Shown here: positions 53,817-62,328 of the stretch, piece after piece
Position numbering within the stretch: the first letter of the stretch is position 1
How the letters are laid out: each line of letters begins with the position of its first letter
DNA from: Shewanella psychrophila
GTDB taxonomy: Bacteria; Pseudomonadota; Gammaproteobacteria; Enterobacterales; Shewanellaceae
Direction: 5' to 3'
Assembly: GCF_002005305.1 (NCBI RefSeq)
Contig: NZ_CP014782.1
Coordinates: 2,108,001 to 2,172,000 of the forward strand
Length of the DNA: 64,000 nt
The notes under the pieces: generated by a model
Told to the model about the DNA's origin: nothing
What the model saw: only the letters and a program-made list of their open reading frames with translations
Databases searched by the model: none
Program-made: the position numbers and the translations under genes

Positions 53817-54965
53817 TTATTCTCCAACAATAGCTGCAACGAGAGGCGGCTCTTGTGGTAAAGCTCCTTCCCTTGAGCGAACCAACAAGCCTTCATAAAG
53901 TTTGAATGCGCCAGCCGCCGCAATTTTCTCACCTTCATGAACGCCTTCAGTGATTAGTTTCGATCCATTAATCTCTGAGATAACCTGTACGGGAACGCGT
54001 TTTGCCCGGTAAGCTCCGGGCTCACTGTCGAGTGCGATTAGCTTCATGACATATGAGCCATAAAGATCCTGATTAACTGAAATAACAGGGACTTGATATA
54101 CCGTCTTGTTCTCACTTATCGGAATGAGCACTTCCAATGGCATGTTTGGTGTGTAGGGGGCGAGGGTTCGGCTAATCTCTGCGCGATATCTCAGGCTACG
54201 AGTTGTCTCCGATATTTGTGTGTCTTTTGCTATGACTGTTGCCTGCTGGAAAGACGATGTACCAAGAGAATCAATGTTTCTTACTCGTATCTGAGAGCTT
54301 ATGTCGAGCTCTGGGTAGAATTGTGGAACACTAAAATCTACCCAGACTTTATCACTGTCTCCAATAAACGTTGAAAGTACTTGGTTAGCAGAGACATAGT
54401 CGCCTAACTTGATATCATGAAGCCCTATTACCCCATCAAATGGCGCAATAACGGTCTTTTGTTTGATTGTGACTTGTAGTACCTCAATTTCAGATTCAAT
54501 CACGATAAGGTCAGCGTAAGCTTGATCATATTGCTCTTGGCTAATCGATTTTTTTTCTAGCAAAGTTAGATAACGTTGAAGTACTGATTGAGCATGTTTT
54601 TTGCGTGCTTGTGCCGATTTTATTCTCGCGCGTTCTTCAGAAATATCGACCTGAAATAATAGATCTCCTCCATTAGCCTTTCCACCAGCTTGGAAACCAA
54701 CAGAGGCAACTTTCCCCGACAGCTCCAGTGATAAATTAGATTGCAGTGGCGATGCCGCACTGCCAAGTACGCTGACAGTCGGTGTATGCTCCGAAACTTT
54801 TACGTAGGTGGCATCGACGACTTCGTAGTGCTCAGGGAAGGAGGACGCTATATCTATTGCGACTTTTATTTGATTGTATTTGTAATACCCTAAACCACCT
54901 ATAATCAAGGCTAAGCTTGATAGCACCCATAGCCAACCTACGAATGAAGACCTTTTCTTTTTCAT
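53817..54965 (-). CDS. RND periplasmic adaptor (membrane fusion protein)
   Basis: This protein bridges the RND pump and the outer-membrane channel. The 382-residue product has an N-terminal membrane anchor (about residues 8-28), a helical hairpin (KSAQARKKHAQSVLQRYLTLLEKKSISQ), a lipoyl-like segment (TVIAPFDGVIGLHDIKLGDYV) and beta-barrel domains, the HlyD/AcrA order. I chose the ATG at MKKKRSSFVGW; the open frame continues upstream only because the 11-bp repeat array happens to lack stops. Operon with the pump. Confidence 0.9.
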   Translation of the reverse strand: MKKKRSSFVGWLWVLSSLALIIGGLGYYKYNQIKVAIDIASSFPEHYEVVDATYVKVSEHTPTVSVLGSAASPLQSNLSLELSGKVASVGFQAGGKANGGDLLFQVDISEERARIKSAQARKKHAQSVLQRYLTLLEKKSISQEQYDQAYADLIVIESEIEVLQVTIKQKTVIAPFDGVIGLHDIKLGDYVSANQVLSTFIGDSDKVWVDFSVPQFYPELDISSQIRVRNIDSLGTSSFQQATVIAKDTQISETTRSLRYRAEISRTLAPYTPNMPLEVLIPISENKTVYQVPVISVNQDLYGSYVMKLIALDSEPGAYRAKRVPVQVISEINGSKLITEGVHEGEKIAAAGAFKLYEGLLVRSREGALPQEPPLVAAIVGE

Positions 54966-54991
54966 ATAATCACCACAAAAGTTTAAATAAC

Positions 54992-55057
54992 CGCATTCGA
55001 ACCACATTAGAACCACATTCGAACCACATTCGAACCACATTCGAACCACATTCGAAT
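54992..55057. repeat. 6 x 11-bp direct repeat array upstream of the efflux operon
   Basis: Six head-to-tail units of CACATTCGAAC, with small variants in units 1, 2 and 6, lie 27-92 bp upstream of the adaptor start. The 11-bp period is close to one helical turn, so every TTCGAA core faces the same side of the helix. This suggests a binding array for a regulator or recent slippage expansion. Confidence 0.9.
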
Positions 55058-55262
55058 TATGAATTGTTGGAATTTTTTGTCAAACTGAAAGGTTTAAGTT
55101 TCAAGCAATGGTGAGAGCTGGAAGGTAACTTTACTCTTTAAATATCAATTACTTTAAGACGGCATACTTGTGTTGAAATTATATTCATTGACAACCTTTT
55201 CGTATTCATAGCAGCTTATCCATAAAGATTGACTCAGGTAGGGAGATTTATTAGCATTCACC

Positions 55263-55275
55263 CGAATATTATTCG
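55263..55275. promoter_or_regulatory. palindrome upstream of the tetR-family gene, possible operator
   Basis: CGAATATTATTCG is a perfect 13-bp palindrome, 15 bp before the regulator start. It is followed by AATG, giving ATTCGAAT, a core shared with the 11-bp array beside the pump operon. A TetR operator is inferred. Confidence 0.5.
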
Positions 55276-55289
55276 AATGAAGGTCCACT

Positions 55290-56015
55290 ATGCCAGCCCC
55301 TAAACACACTATCGCTGAACAAGAGAAGCTAATATTAGATGCTGCTGCACAATGTATTCTCGATACTTCGTTGATCGATTTTAAGATGTCGGCGATTGCT
55401 AAAAAAGCTGGTTTATCAATGGGCTCAGTTTATAAGCACATCCAATCTAAAGAAGATGTATTGGTTGCCCTGTCTGTACGTCTTGATAGTCAAGCATCCA
55501 ATGTTATTCGATTCATTCTTGCTCTACCATATTCACTTCCAGCGAAGATCGTGGCAATTAATCTTGTGTCACAAGAATCAATGTATATTTATTCTTTTTC
55601 TTATCAGCTTCTTACGATGATAAGCAGTAGAGACTTGCTAGCCAAAGCCTCTGATAAATGGCTAGCTAAATTATCTTTAGTGTCTACAGAAATTAGGTTT
55701 CAGTTTCAAGATGCGTTACGAGAGGCAGTAGGTTCAGAAGAATTACTTTGTGAAGAGGAAGAAAAAGAAGCTCTGATTGAAGAGTTTATGCTGCTGCATT
55801 GGGCCGTAAATATAGGCTCCCCTCAAATCCTTAACCACCCCCATGAGACTCATATAAATGAAGCTAAGGTAAACGTTAATGTACCGCTGACATTGGGTCA
55901 CCCATTAATGAGAGCGACTATCCGTATGACAAATTGCTACCCTTGGAAATACCCAGTGACACGAAAAGAGCTATCTGAAATTGAGCAAGTGCTCATCAAA
56001 AATGATTTACGATAG
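55290..56015 (+). CDS. TetR/AcrR-family transcriptional regulator
   Basis: Probably the repressor of the divergent RND operon. The 241-residue product has an N-terminal helix-turn-helix typical of TetR (ILDAAAQCILD...SAIAKKAGLSMGSVYKHIQSKEDVLVAL). The ligand domain is long and ends in an unusual basic tail (NCYPWKYPVTRKELSEIEQVLIKNDLR). The start follows a GAAGG site. The divergent arrangement with the pump is the usual one; the ligand is unknown. Confidence 0.9.
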   Translation: MPAPKHTIAEQEKLILDAAAQCILDTSLIDFKMSAIAKKAGLSMGSVYKHIQSKEDVLVALSVRLDSQASNVIRFILALPYSLPAKIVAINLVSQESMYIYSFSYQLLTMISSRDLLAKASDKWLAKLSLVSTEIRFQFQDALREAVGSEELLCEEEEKEALIEEFMLLHWAVNIGSPQILNHPHETHINEAKVNVNVPLTLGHPLMRATIRMTNCYPWKYPVTRKELSEIEQVLIKNDLR

Positions 56016-56560
56016 ATTTAGATTCTTTCTTAATTTATATAGCCCTTTTAGGATAAAGGAGAGAAGACGAGACAACCATATCTTTTGTTTGTTTCTGGTT
56101 AAATCTTTCACTAAAAGCTATATTTTTCAATAAAATAACGGCTTGTATATTGTAACCCACAACAAAAGTAGGTTATTGTGTGTGCAGTTAGGGAAACGCA
56201 GGTGAGACTCAACTTCTTAAGTAAGAGGTAGAAAGTAGCCATTCAGGGATGAAGACAAGCTAGCAGCACTCACTCTTTGCAGAAAAGAAGAAAAGCAGAG
56301 AGAACTGCTCAAGCAATTGATTCATATCAATCTTCCCCATATTTTTTCACGCTTTGCAACGAAAGCCTTTCCCCAAAACACCCAACCAGTTAGATTTAAC
56401 AATGGGCGCCTTAGATATTTTACATTTTACATTTTACATTTTACATTTTACATTTTAAAACAATAGGTTATGGTAAGGGGAGAGTATTATCAAGACGCAT
56501 TAATAATATTTAAAATGCAAATATGATCATAATATTATCGCCGCGTCTGTTTAATAAGCA
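56016..56560. other. gene-free spacer with heptamer array
   Basis: About 545 bp without a gene. It holds an ATTTTAC array (56417-56457). At its end AGACGC (56491-56496) can pair with GCGTCT around AT-rich palindromic words, just before GTTATAT (56561-56567), which may be an integron core site. Confidence 0.6.
56417..56457. repeat. 7-bp tandem repeat, ATTTTAC x5.9
   Basis: Five perfect units plus six bases of a sixth, in non-coding DNA. Confidence 0.93.
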
Positions 56561-56586
56561 GTTATATTCCAAGGGGTTGTCAAAGA

Positions 56587-57186
56587 ATGGATTCAAAAAT
56601 TGATTTTTCATCGTACACTTTAGATGATCTTTATTCATCTTCCGAATCTATTAATCGTGAAAGGTTTCCTGAAAGAGCAAAAGAAATAGATGAACTGATA
56701 CGACGAAAGAAAAAGGAACTACCAGAAGAAATAGACCATACGAGAGATATTGGAGAGAAAGCTACTAAATCAGATCGGTTAGTGGCGGCCATAATAGATG
56801 GGGTGATTGGGATGTTAACCATGATCCCGGTGTTTCACTATATAGGTTTGGACGCATTTAAAGATCCATCATTTTCATTGCTGGGATCATTTTTTTTATA
56901 TGGGGTCTCAACCACATTATTATGTCATGGTTATCTTCTATATTACTATGGTCAGACTATTGGAAAAAATATTATGTCTATTCGTATAGAGAATTTAGAT
57001 GGAACAAAAGCCAGCCTAGTTACGATATATTTCAAACGAATGTTACCTATGCAACTTATAGGCTTAGTCCCTTCTGTTGGGCAGTTAGTTACAGGTTTTA
57101 TAAATCCAATATTTATTTTCGGTAAGCAAAGACGTTGCTTACATGACTATATAGCAAAAACAAAAGTTAGCTATACAAGCAAATAA
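56587..57186 (+). CDS. RDD-family membrane protein (cassette-like gene)
   Basis: The 199-residue product has a soluble charged N-terminus (about 60 residues, many Glu/Lys/Arg) and then an RDD-type domain with three or more transmembrane helices (SDRLVAAIIDGVIGMLTMIPVFHY, GQTIGKNIMSIRIENLDG). RDD proteins are widespread; their role is mostly unknown, with some linked to ion or osmolyte stress. The lone orientation, short spacers and downstream attC-like DNA suggest an integron-type gene cassette. AT content is higher than in the housekeeping genes. Confidence 0.8.
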   Translation: MDSKIDFSSYTLDDLYSSSESINRERFPERAKEIDELIRRKKKELPEEIDHTRDIGEKATKSDRLVAAIIDGVIGMLTMIPVFHYIGLDAFKDPSFSLLGSFFLYGVSTTLLCHGYLLYYYGQTIGKNIMSIRIENLDGTKASLVTIYFKRMLPMQLIGLVPSVGQLVTGFINPIFIFGKQRRCLHDYIAKTKVSYTSK

Positions 57187-57236
57187 CAAGGTCAGGCAAG
57201 CCGACTCCATTAGCTGTCGCATTTCTTGCTAAATCC

Positions 57237-57283
57237 GCAACAAATCGCGCCAACTACTCCACGGTTGTTGGCGGGCGTTAAGC
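57237..57283 (+). other. attC-like recombination site 1 (3' part)
   Basis: The arms CGCCAAC / GTTGGCG fold back on each other just before GTTAAGC (57277-57283), which fits the integron core GTTRRRY. The 5' core is not clear, so only this side is supported. Confidence 0.5.
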
Positions 57284-57288
57284 ATTCT

Positions 57289-57624
57289 ATGAAAATGAGT
57301 CACGAAGAGTACATAGAGAAAAATAGAAAGAGAGCTGTTGAAATTGCATCAGGCATGATTGATGGTTCAGTTCATTATCTTGAAGGCGTAATTGAGCTTT
57401 CTTCATTACGTTTTAAAGGTTGCTTACCAGAAGATGATTCTGACTTTATTGCGTTTAGTGTAGTTGCTTCTGAAGTCGATCATCTTCCTATTGGTGCTTC
57501 TAGGCAGTATTGGTCTAAAGAGGCGCTAGAGAAGCATGAGCTTGAGATTCAACAGTCAATTAAGTGGGCAAAGGAAGTATCTTTGTCTGAATGTAAATCG
57601 TTAGTGGCGCGGTTCGGTGCTTAA
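57289..57624 (+). CDS. hypothetical protein (cassette 2)
   Basis: The 111-residue product starts MKMSHEEYIEKNRKRAVEIASGMIDGSVHYLEGVIELSSLRFKG and contains EVDHLPIGASRQYWSKEAL. It looks soluble, alpha-helical and acidic. Similar short proteins are common hypotheticals in bacteria, but I do not know a function. The ATG lies six bases after a GTTAAGC core, and the stop codon TAA lies inside the matching GCTTAAC core, exactly the layout of integron gene cassettes. Confidence 0.7.
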   Translation: MKMSHEEYIEKNRKRAVEIASGMIDGSVHYLEGVIELSSLRFKGCLPEDDSDFIAFSVVASEVDHLPIGASRQYWSKEALEKHELEIQQSIKWAKEVSLSECKSLVARFGA

Positions 57625-57664
57625 CAATCGCCAGTTTGCTATTTAGTTGATGGCGACGTTATGT
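57619..57664 (+). other. attC-like recombination site 2
   Basis: GCTTAAC (R'') is followed by TCGCCA, a 17-nt loop, TGGCGA, and then GTTATGT (R'). The inner arms are perfectly complementary. R'' is the exact reverse complement of the GTTAAGC that starts this cassette, as expected if the cassette once existed as a circle. At 46 bp it is shorter than usual attC sites. Confidence 0.65.
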
Positions 57665-57679
57665 ACCAAGGAGGGGAAA

Positions 57680-57961
57680 TTGGAGTTTTCAACAGCTTAT
57701 ATTTGGTTTCTAGCTAGTCATGTCGTACTCGCTTTTTGTATTTCGCTATTGGTTTTAAGTTGCCCGTTTAGATTTTTTGGTGAAAAGTTTGGCTTGTTTT
57801 TGCTTACTTGGTTAGTTCCATTTTTTGGTCCAATATTTGTGCGTTATCGACTCGGAGAACTGGGTTCATTAACAAGCCATAGTTCTTCTGATGGTTCGTG
57901 TATTAGTAATGGCGTAGAATCCTCTCCAAACCGTAGTGGTACCAGTGGAAGCTCTGATTAA
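57680..57961 (+). CDS. hypothetical small membrane protein (cassette 3)
   Basis: The 93-residue product has two transmembrane helices (YIWFLASHVVLAFCISLLVL; FGLFLLTWLVPFFGPIFV) and a Ser-rich hydrophilic tail. I chose a TTG start because a perfect AAGGAGG lies five bases upstream; the longer reading begins inside attC site 2. It starts 15 bp after the GTTATGT core, as cassette genes do. Its own downstream attC is not visible, perhaps removed when the transposase unit arrived. Function unknown. Confidence 0.6.
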   Translation: MEFSTAYIWFLASHVVLAFCISLLVLSCPFRFFGEKFGLFLLTWLVPFFGPIFVRYRLGELGSLTSHSSSDGSCISNGVESSPNRSGTSGSSD

Positions 57962-58009
57962 ATTTTTATGTATATAAAAACCTGCCAAATTCAGCCTTAC
58001 CAATGCCGG

Positions 58010-58066
58010 CAAAAGTCGGGACAGAGGCAAAAGTCGGGAGACAAAAGTCGGACAAAAGTCGGGACA
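58010..58066 (+). repeat. four direct repeats of CAAAAGTCGG before the transposase
   Basis: Units begin at 58010, 58028, 58042 and 58053, with spacing of 18, 14 and 11 bp. They lie immediately 5' of the conserved start of the REP-associated transposase unit. The decayed copy at 41.9 kb lacks them. Confidence 0.85.
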
Positions 58067-58144
58067 GCCATATCTTTTGTGCTTTAGCTTATTCCCTACT
58101 AGGCTTTAAGTTACCTCTACTTAGTTTTGTTCAGGATAACGATT

Positions 58145-59173
58145 ATGACTTCAGCTCGAAGAATCCTTATCGATGCAGAATCGACTCCGTTTTACCACAT
58201 AATAAATCGTTGTGTTAGAAGGGCTTTTTTGTGCGGAGAGGATAAACTCACAGGTAAAAGCTACGAGCATAGACGCGGCTGGATTGTCGATAAAGTTAAG
58301 GCTCTATCTGCTATTTTTTGTATTGATGTTTGTGCCTATGCGGTGATGAATAATCACTATCATTTAGTCCTTAAAATCGATACCGACAAAGCCAAGTCAT
58401 TGAGTAACCATGAGGTTATTAGTCGATGGTGTAAGGTAACAAAAGGGCATGATGTAGCGACTAAATATATGAATGGAGAGACCTTAATCGAGGGGGAGCG
58501 TTTACTACTTGATGGGTTATTGGCTGAGTGGCACGAACGTCTATCCAGCATCTCTTGGTTTATGAGGTGCCTCAATGAAGAGATAGCGCGTAGAGCCAAT
58601 CGTGAGGATGGATGTAAAGGGGCTTTCTGGGAGGGGCGCTTTAAGTCACAAGCTCTACTTGATGAACAAGCACTATTAGCCTGCATGATGTATGTTGATT
58701 TAAACCCTATTAGAGCAGGGATTGCTAACACACTTCAAGCTTCTGATTATACGTCTATTCAGGAGCGCATTAACGAGCTAAATACACCTGATAAAGACAC
58801 TAAACCAAATGATGAATCAGAACTAACCTCGAGTGAGCGACTCAAACCCCTTGCCCAATTTGATGGTGCAGCTCATTTAGCGACTCAATCAGGCGTCCCA
58901 TTTCATTTCTGTGATTATTTACAACTTATCAATTGGACTGGCAGAGCCATTAGGCCAGACAAAAAAGGTTTCATCGACTCAAGTCGTCCTAAATTACTTG
59001 ATGAACTTGGTATCTCATCCGATGCCTGGATTACCTCAGCAAAAGAGTTTCGCCGCCAATACAGTGGTATTAGTGGTCGTTGGGATGCTATGTGTGCCTT
59101 CAAAAGACAGCATCACTGTGGTCAATGGAGCAAAGGTAAAGCCAGCAGTAATGCACTTCATCCATGGCCTTAG
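58145..59173 (+). CDS. REP-associated tyrosine transposase (TnpA-REP, Y1 type)
   Basis: This single-strand DNA transposase family is related to IS200/IS605 TnpA and usually linked to REP palindromes. The 342-residue product has FYHIINRCVRRAFLCGED near the start and the paired-histidine metal motif NNHYHLVLKI (about residue 77), followed by NPIRAGI, typical of the long form. I chose the ATG at MTSARRILID, downstream of AGGA. A decayed copy lies at 41458-41945, so the unit has moved or been copied in this genome. Confidence 0.88.
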   Translation: MTSARRILIDAESTPFYHIINRCVRRAFLCGEDKLTGKSYEHRRGWIVDKVKALSAIFCIDVCAYAVMNNHYHLVLKIDTDKAKSLSNHEVISRWCKVTKGHDVATKYMNGETLIEGERLLLDGLLAEWHERLSSISWFMRCLNEEIARRANREDGCKGAFWEGRFKSQALLDEQALLACMMYVDLNPIRAGIANTLQASDYTSIQERINELNTPDKDTKPNDESELTSSERLKPLAQFDGAAHLATQSGVPFHFCDYLQLINWTGRAIRPDKKGFIDSSRPKLLDELGISSDAWITSAKEFRRQYSGISGRWDAMCAFKRQHHCGQWSKGKASSNALHPWP

Positions 59174-59929
59174 AAAGGTCTTCGAGGCTGAAGCCGCACC
59201 TAAATAATGTGGGGTCATTCTCCATCCTTAACCAGTGAGTCAGAAAGCCTCTCGTCCCCATAAACTTAGCTGTTAAAACCAGTGTGAATAAGTGACTGGT
59301 TACCATCACCCCCGATATAAATGGTTACTGTAAGTACTTTTACTCTAACAAGCTTTTGTCCAGTTATGAGATTAAGCACTGCTAATCACATTCCCACAGG
59401 CTTCTTCTAGAAAATAAACCCAAATCGGAGAAGTAAATAATCAGGTGTGAACGCGGCTGTGACCTTCGACAGCATGGATGCTGTCGCAGAGACTATAGGG
59501 ACACTTTTTACGAAATCAAAAGCCGCGGCGTGTCGCAGAAGTGTTTGCACTTAAGGTCGCTTTTAGGCATCCATGCCTTCACGACATTCGTATATCCCTA
59601 TACAGCACACACGGCAGGTGATAGATAAACATGAAGTAAAATGATTCCGTAAGCTAACCAAATACTCATTCAGCCCAATGAAACCTTAAAAGATACTTCC
59701 CACTTATTATCAGACAAGTGATTTGAATGGCGTGTCACAGAAGTGTTCGCACATTCCTCGCCGGGCAGGCGTTTGATAACAATACTGTATTGGTACTCAG
59801 CAAACTAACCAAATACCAAAACCAGCCCAATGAACCCACAAAAGATATTTAACCAACTTGTTATCCGACAAGCTTGAACCTTCAGCTGGTATACAATACC
59901 CTCCCATTAAAGTACCTATTATGTGAGAA
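59174..59929. other. spacer with dispersed repeats
   Basis: About 750 bp without a gene. It holds a perfect hairpin CGACAGCA-TGGA-TGCTGTCG (59467-59486), related to stem 1 of the double-hairpin family. It also holds two degenerate copies of the CCTCGCCGG repeat (about 59510-59640 and 59725-59830), the second with CCTCGCCGGGCAGGCG. Confidence 0.7.
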
Positions 59930-61162
59930 ATGATGAAGAAAGTATTAGTGATCGGCTATGTGTGGCCAGAGCCCAACTCGTCGGCGGCAGGTACACATAT
60001 GTTGTCGCTGTTAAGGCTTTACAGGCAGCAAGGTTGGCAGGTCGAGTTCGCCACCCCGGCGCAGCCATCAGATCACATGATAGACCTAAGCTTAGAAGGT
60101 ATAAGCAGTAAAAACATTAGCCTTAACTGTGACAGCTTCGATGCTTATATCTTGGAGTATCAGCCAGACATTGTCATGTTTGACCGCTTTATGATGGAGG
60201 AGCAGTTTGGTTGGCGCGTCGAAAAAAACTGCCCTACTGCATTAAAGATACTCGATACCGAAGACCTGCAGTGCCTGCGTAATGCACGTCATCAAGCCGT
60301 TAAGGGTGAGCGAGCGCTAACTCAAGCCGACTTGTTCAGCGATATCGCAAAACGTGAAATAGCCGCTATTCTTCGTTGTGACATCTCACTTATCATCTCC
60401 AGTTTCGAGATGGAGCTTTTACAAAGCCAGTTTAAAATTGACCCAAGTATTTTGCATCACTTGCCGTTTATGGTGGACTTAAACAAGTGCCCGTCTCAGA
60501 CAAAAACCTATACTGAGCGTCAGCACTTTATGACCATAGGCAACTTTCGTCATGCCCCAAACTGGGACGCCGTGTTATACCTACAAAAAATCTGGCCATT
60601 AATCAGAAAACAGCTGCCCCAGGCCGAACTGCATATCTATGGCTCCTATCCGCCACCGAAAGCAACCGCACTCAATAACCCCAAAACTGGCTTTATCATT
60701 AAGGGGTGGGCGGAAGATGCCTATCAGGTAATGGAGCAGTCTCGAGTCTGCTTAGCACCCATTCGTTTTGGTGCCGGTATCAAGGGAAAGCTACTCGATG
60801 CCATGATAATGCAAACCCCAAGCGTCACTACAAGTGTTGGCAGTGAAGGCATGATTCAAGATGAGCTGTGGCCAGGTTGCATCACTGATGATATGCAAGA
60901 TTTTGCCCAAGCCGCGGTGGATTTATACGCTCAAGAGTCGCTCTGGACAGAGGCTCAAAGCCATGCCTCGAGTCTATTAACGGCGCGATACGATGGTGAG
61001 ATATTAGGACAGAATTGGATGGAAAAGTTGGCTCATACAATAGAAAATATTGACCAGCATAGGCTGAATAACTTTACCGGCGCCATGATGAAGCATCATT
61101 CCATGGCGAGCACTAAGTATATGTCTCAGTGGATAGCCGCTAAGAATGCCAACGGCCAATAA
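59930..61162 (+). CDS. GT4-type glycosyltransferase
   Basis: It probably transfers a sugar from a nucleotide sugar to a surface glycan or protein. The 410-residue product has an N-terminal Rossmann-like start (KKVLVIGYVWPEPNSSAAGTHML) and a C-terminal GT-B domain with GNFRHAPNWDAV, LHIYGSYPP, GWAEDAYQVMEQSRVCLAPIRFGAGIKGKLLDAM and GSEGM, the donor-binding pattern of family 4. No membrane helix. It stands alone, convergent with the OmpA-type gene, so the acceptor is unknown. Confidence 0.85.
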   Translation: MMKKVLVIGYVWPEPNSSAAGTHMLSLLRLYRQQGWQVEFATPAQPSDHMIDLSLEGISSKNISLNCDSFDAYILEYQPDIVMFDRFMMEEQFGWRVEKNCPTALKILDTEDLQCLRNARHQAVKGERALTQADLFSDIAKREIAAILRCDISLIISSFEMELLQSQFKIDPSILHHLPFMVDLNKCPSQTKTYTERQHFMTIGNFRHAPNWDAVLYLQKIWPLIRKQLPQAELHIYGSYPPPKATALNNPKTGFIIKGWAEDAYQVMEQSRVCLAPIRFGAGIKGKLLDAMIMQTPSVTTSVGSEGMIQDELWPGCITDDMQDFAQAAVDLYAQESLWTEAQSHASSLLTARYDGEILGQNWMEKLAHTIENIDQHRLNNFTGAMMKHHSMASTKYMSQWIAAKNANGQ

Positions 61163-61180
61163 ATTGAAGTGATGAGAGAC

Positions 61181-61214
61181 AAGGGTGATAACACCGATAA
61201 GTGTTATCACCCTT
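61181..61214. terminator. bidirectional terminator between GT and OmpA genes
   Basis: A perfect stem AAGGGTGATAACAC / GTGTTATCACCCTT with a 6-nt loop between convergent genes. Confidence 0.85.
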
Positions 61215-61248
61215 TATCTATAAGCCTAAATCTATAAACCTAAATCAT

Positions 61249-62328
61249 CTATTCAGCTAACTTGAGACTTATCTCCACGCGACGATTCTGAGCACGTCCC
61301 TCGGGTGTACTATTGGTCGCAACTGGCAATGCCTCACCACTCCATGATGTATGCAGCATTTTCGCTGGTAAACCAAGGGTTATCAATGCGGCTTTCACCG
61401 CTTCAGCGCGCCGCTTAGAAAGCTTGAGGTTATAACTTTTATCTCCGACTGAATCCGTATGAGCCGTGATATCGATACTAGCGATATGTTCCAAGTCACA
61501 GATTTTGATCGCAAGTGTATCGACGAAATTAACCAATGATTTGATATTAATCAATCGATTGCTATCGAAGGAAAATAACTCACTGGTATCGATGTTCACC
61601 TGTGAGGCAAGAGGCGGTTGAATAGGCTCAGCCTTTGCTACAGGATTTATCTCAACTGCAATCTTACTTTGATGCTTAAGACCAAACTTATAGGTCACTC
61701 CAATCGTAAACTCATAAAGATCATCACCTGAATCTGGCGTATCTTGGATCCAACGATAACCCGTATCTAACTCCCAACGGGGTGACATGCGATATTTAAG
61801 CCCAAGGCCACTACTGAGCGACACCAGCTCATTAACCCAGGCAGGCCCAAGCTTAAAGTAAAGGGCCGCATCATCAGAGAGCCGATACTGAGTCGACAAA
61901 TAGGTCGCAATTGAGAAGAGCTCTTCTGAGTGATTAACTTCTTCTGAGCTATTGGCTCCCTCTGAGCGGTAACGCCCCAAGTAACTCATGTCAGCTTCAA
62001 TGGCTAGATAATTATTGAGGTGATAGCCAAAGGTTATTCCTGTTGTCGCATTCACTGGGTTCTGTTTATCTTGGCCGGACTCTTGACTATCCAGTGGCCT
62101 GAGGTCCAGTAAGGCGCCTCCAAACTTGCCGCCTAAATAAAAATCACCTTCACCGTAATAGCTTTCAGCCAACACTTGAGTAGAAAGCAGAGACAAGAGC
62201 ACTAATGCAGGTGATTGCTTTAACGTTTTTGCTCTCAAATACTTGGATCTCATAGTTCTACTATTCATTCGCCTTTGTTTTATCAGTCTAAGATTTATAC
62301 GTTTGAGTTTCATTCGTTTCAGCTTCAC
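61249..62328 (-). CDS. OmpA-family outer-membrane protein
   Basis: The 359-residue product has an N-terminal eight-strand barrel (GEGDFYLGGKFGGALLDLRP ... FGYHLNNYLAIEADMSYLG ... FTIGVTYKFGLK) and a C-terminal OmpA peptidoglycan-binding domain (SFDSNRLINIKS; ITAHTDSVGDKSYNLKLSKRRAEAV; NRRVEI). It ties the outer membrane to the wall. The reading starts at a GTG overlapping the previous stop (GTGA). That start gives a strange, very basic N-terminus with repeats of MKLKR before a signal peptide ending VLAES, so a later ATG (for example at MRSKYLRAK, 62253) is possible. It is the last gene of the fimbria-like operon. Confidence 0.85.
   Translation of the reverse strand: MKLKRMKLKRINLRLIKQRRMNSRTMRSKYLRAKTLKQSPALVLLSLLSTQVLAESYYGEGDFYLGGKFGGALLDLRPLDSQESGQDKQNPVNATTGITFGYHLNNYLAIEADMSYLGRYRSEGANSSEEVNHSEELFSIATYLSTQYRLSDDAALYFKLGPAWVNELVSLSSGLGLKYRMSPRWELDTGYRWIQDTPDSGDDLYEFTIGVTYKFGLKHQSKIAVEINPVAKAEPIQPPLASQVNIDTSELFSFDSNRLINIKSLVNFVDTLAIKICDLEHIASIDITAHTDSVGDKSYNLKLSKRRAEAVKAALITLGLPAKMLHTSWSGEALPVATNSTPEGRAQNRRVEISLKLAE

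Noticed and set aside
54917..55114. Open frames through the 11-bp array, including an upstream extension of the adaptor protein
   Set aside because: They are open only because an 11-bp unit cycles through stop-free frames. The encoded sequence is a pure repeat, and a good ATG follows at the membrane anchor.
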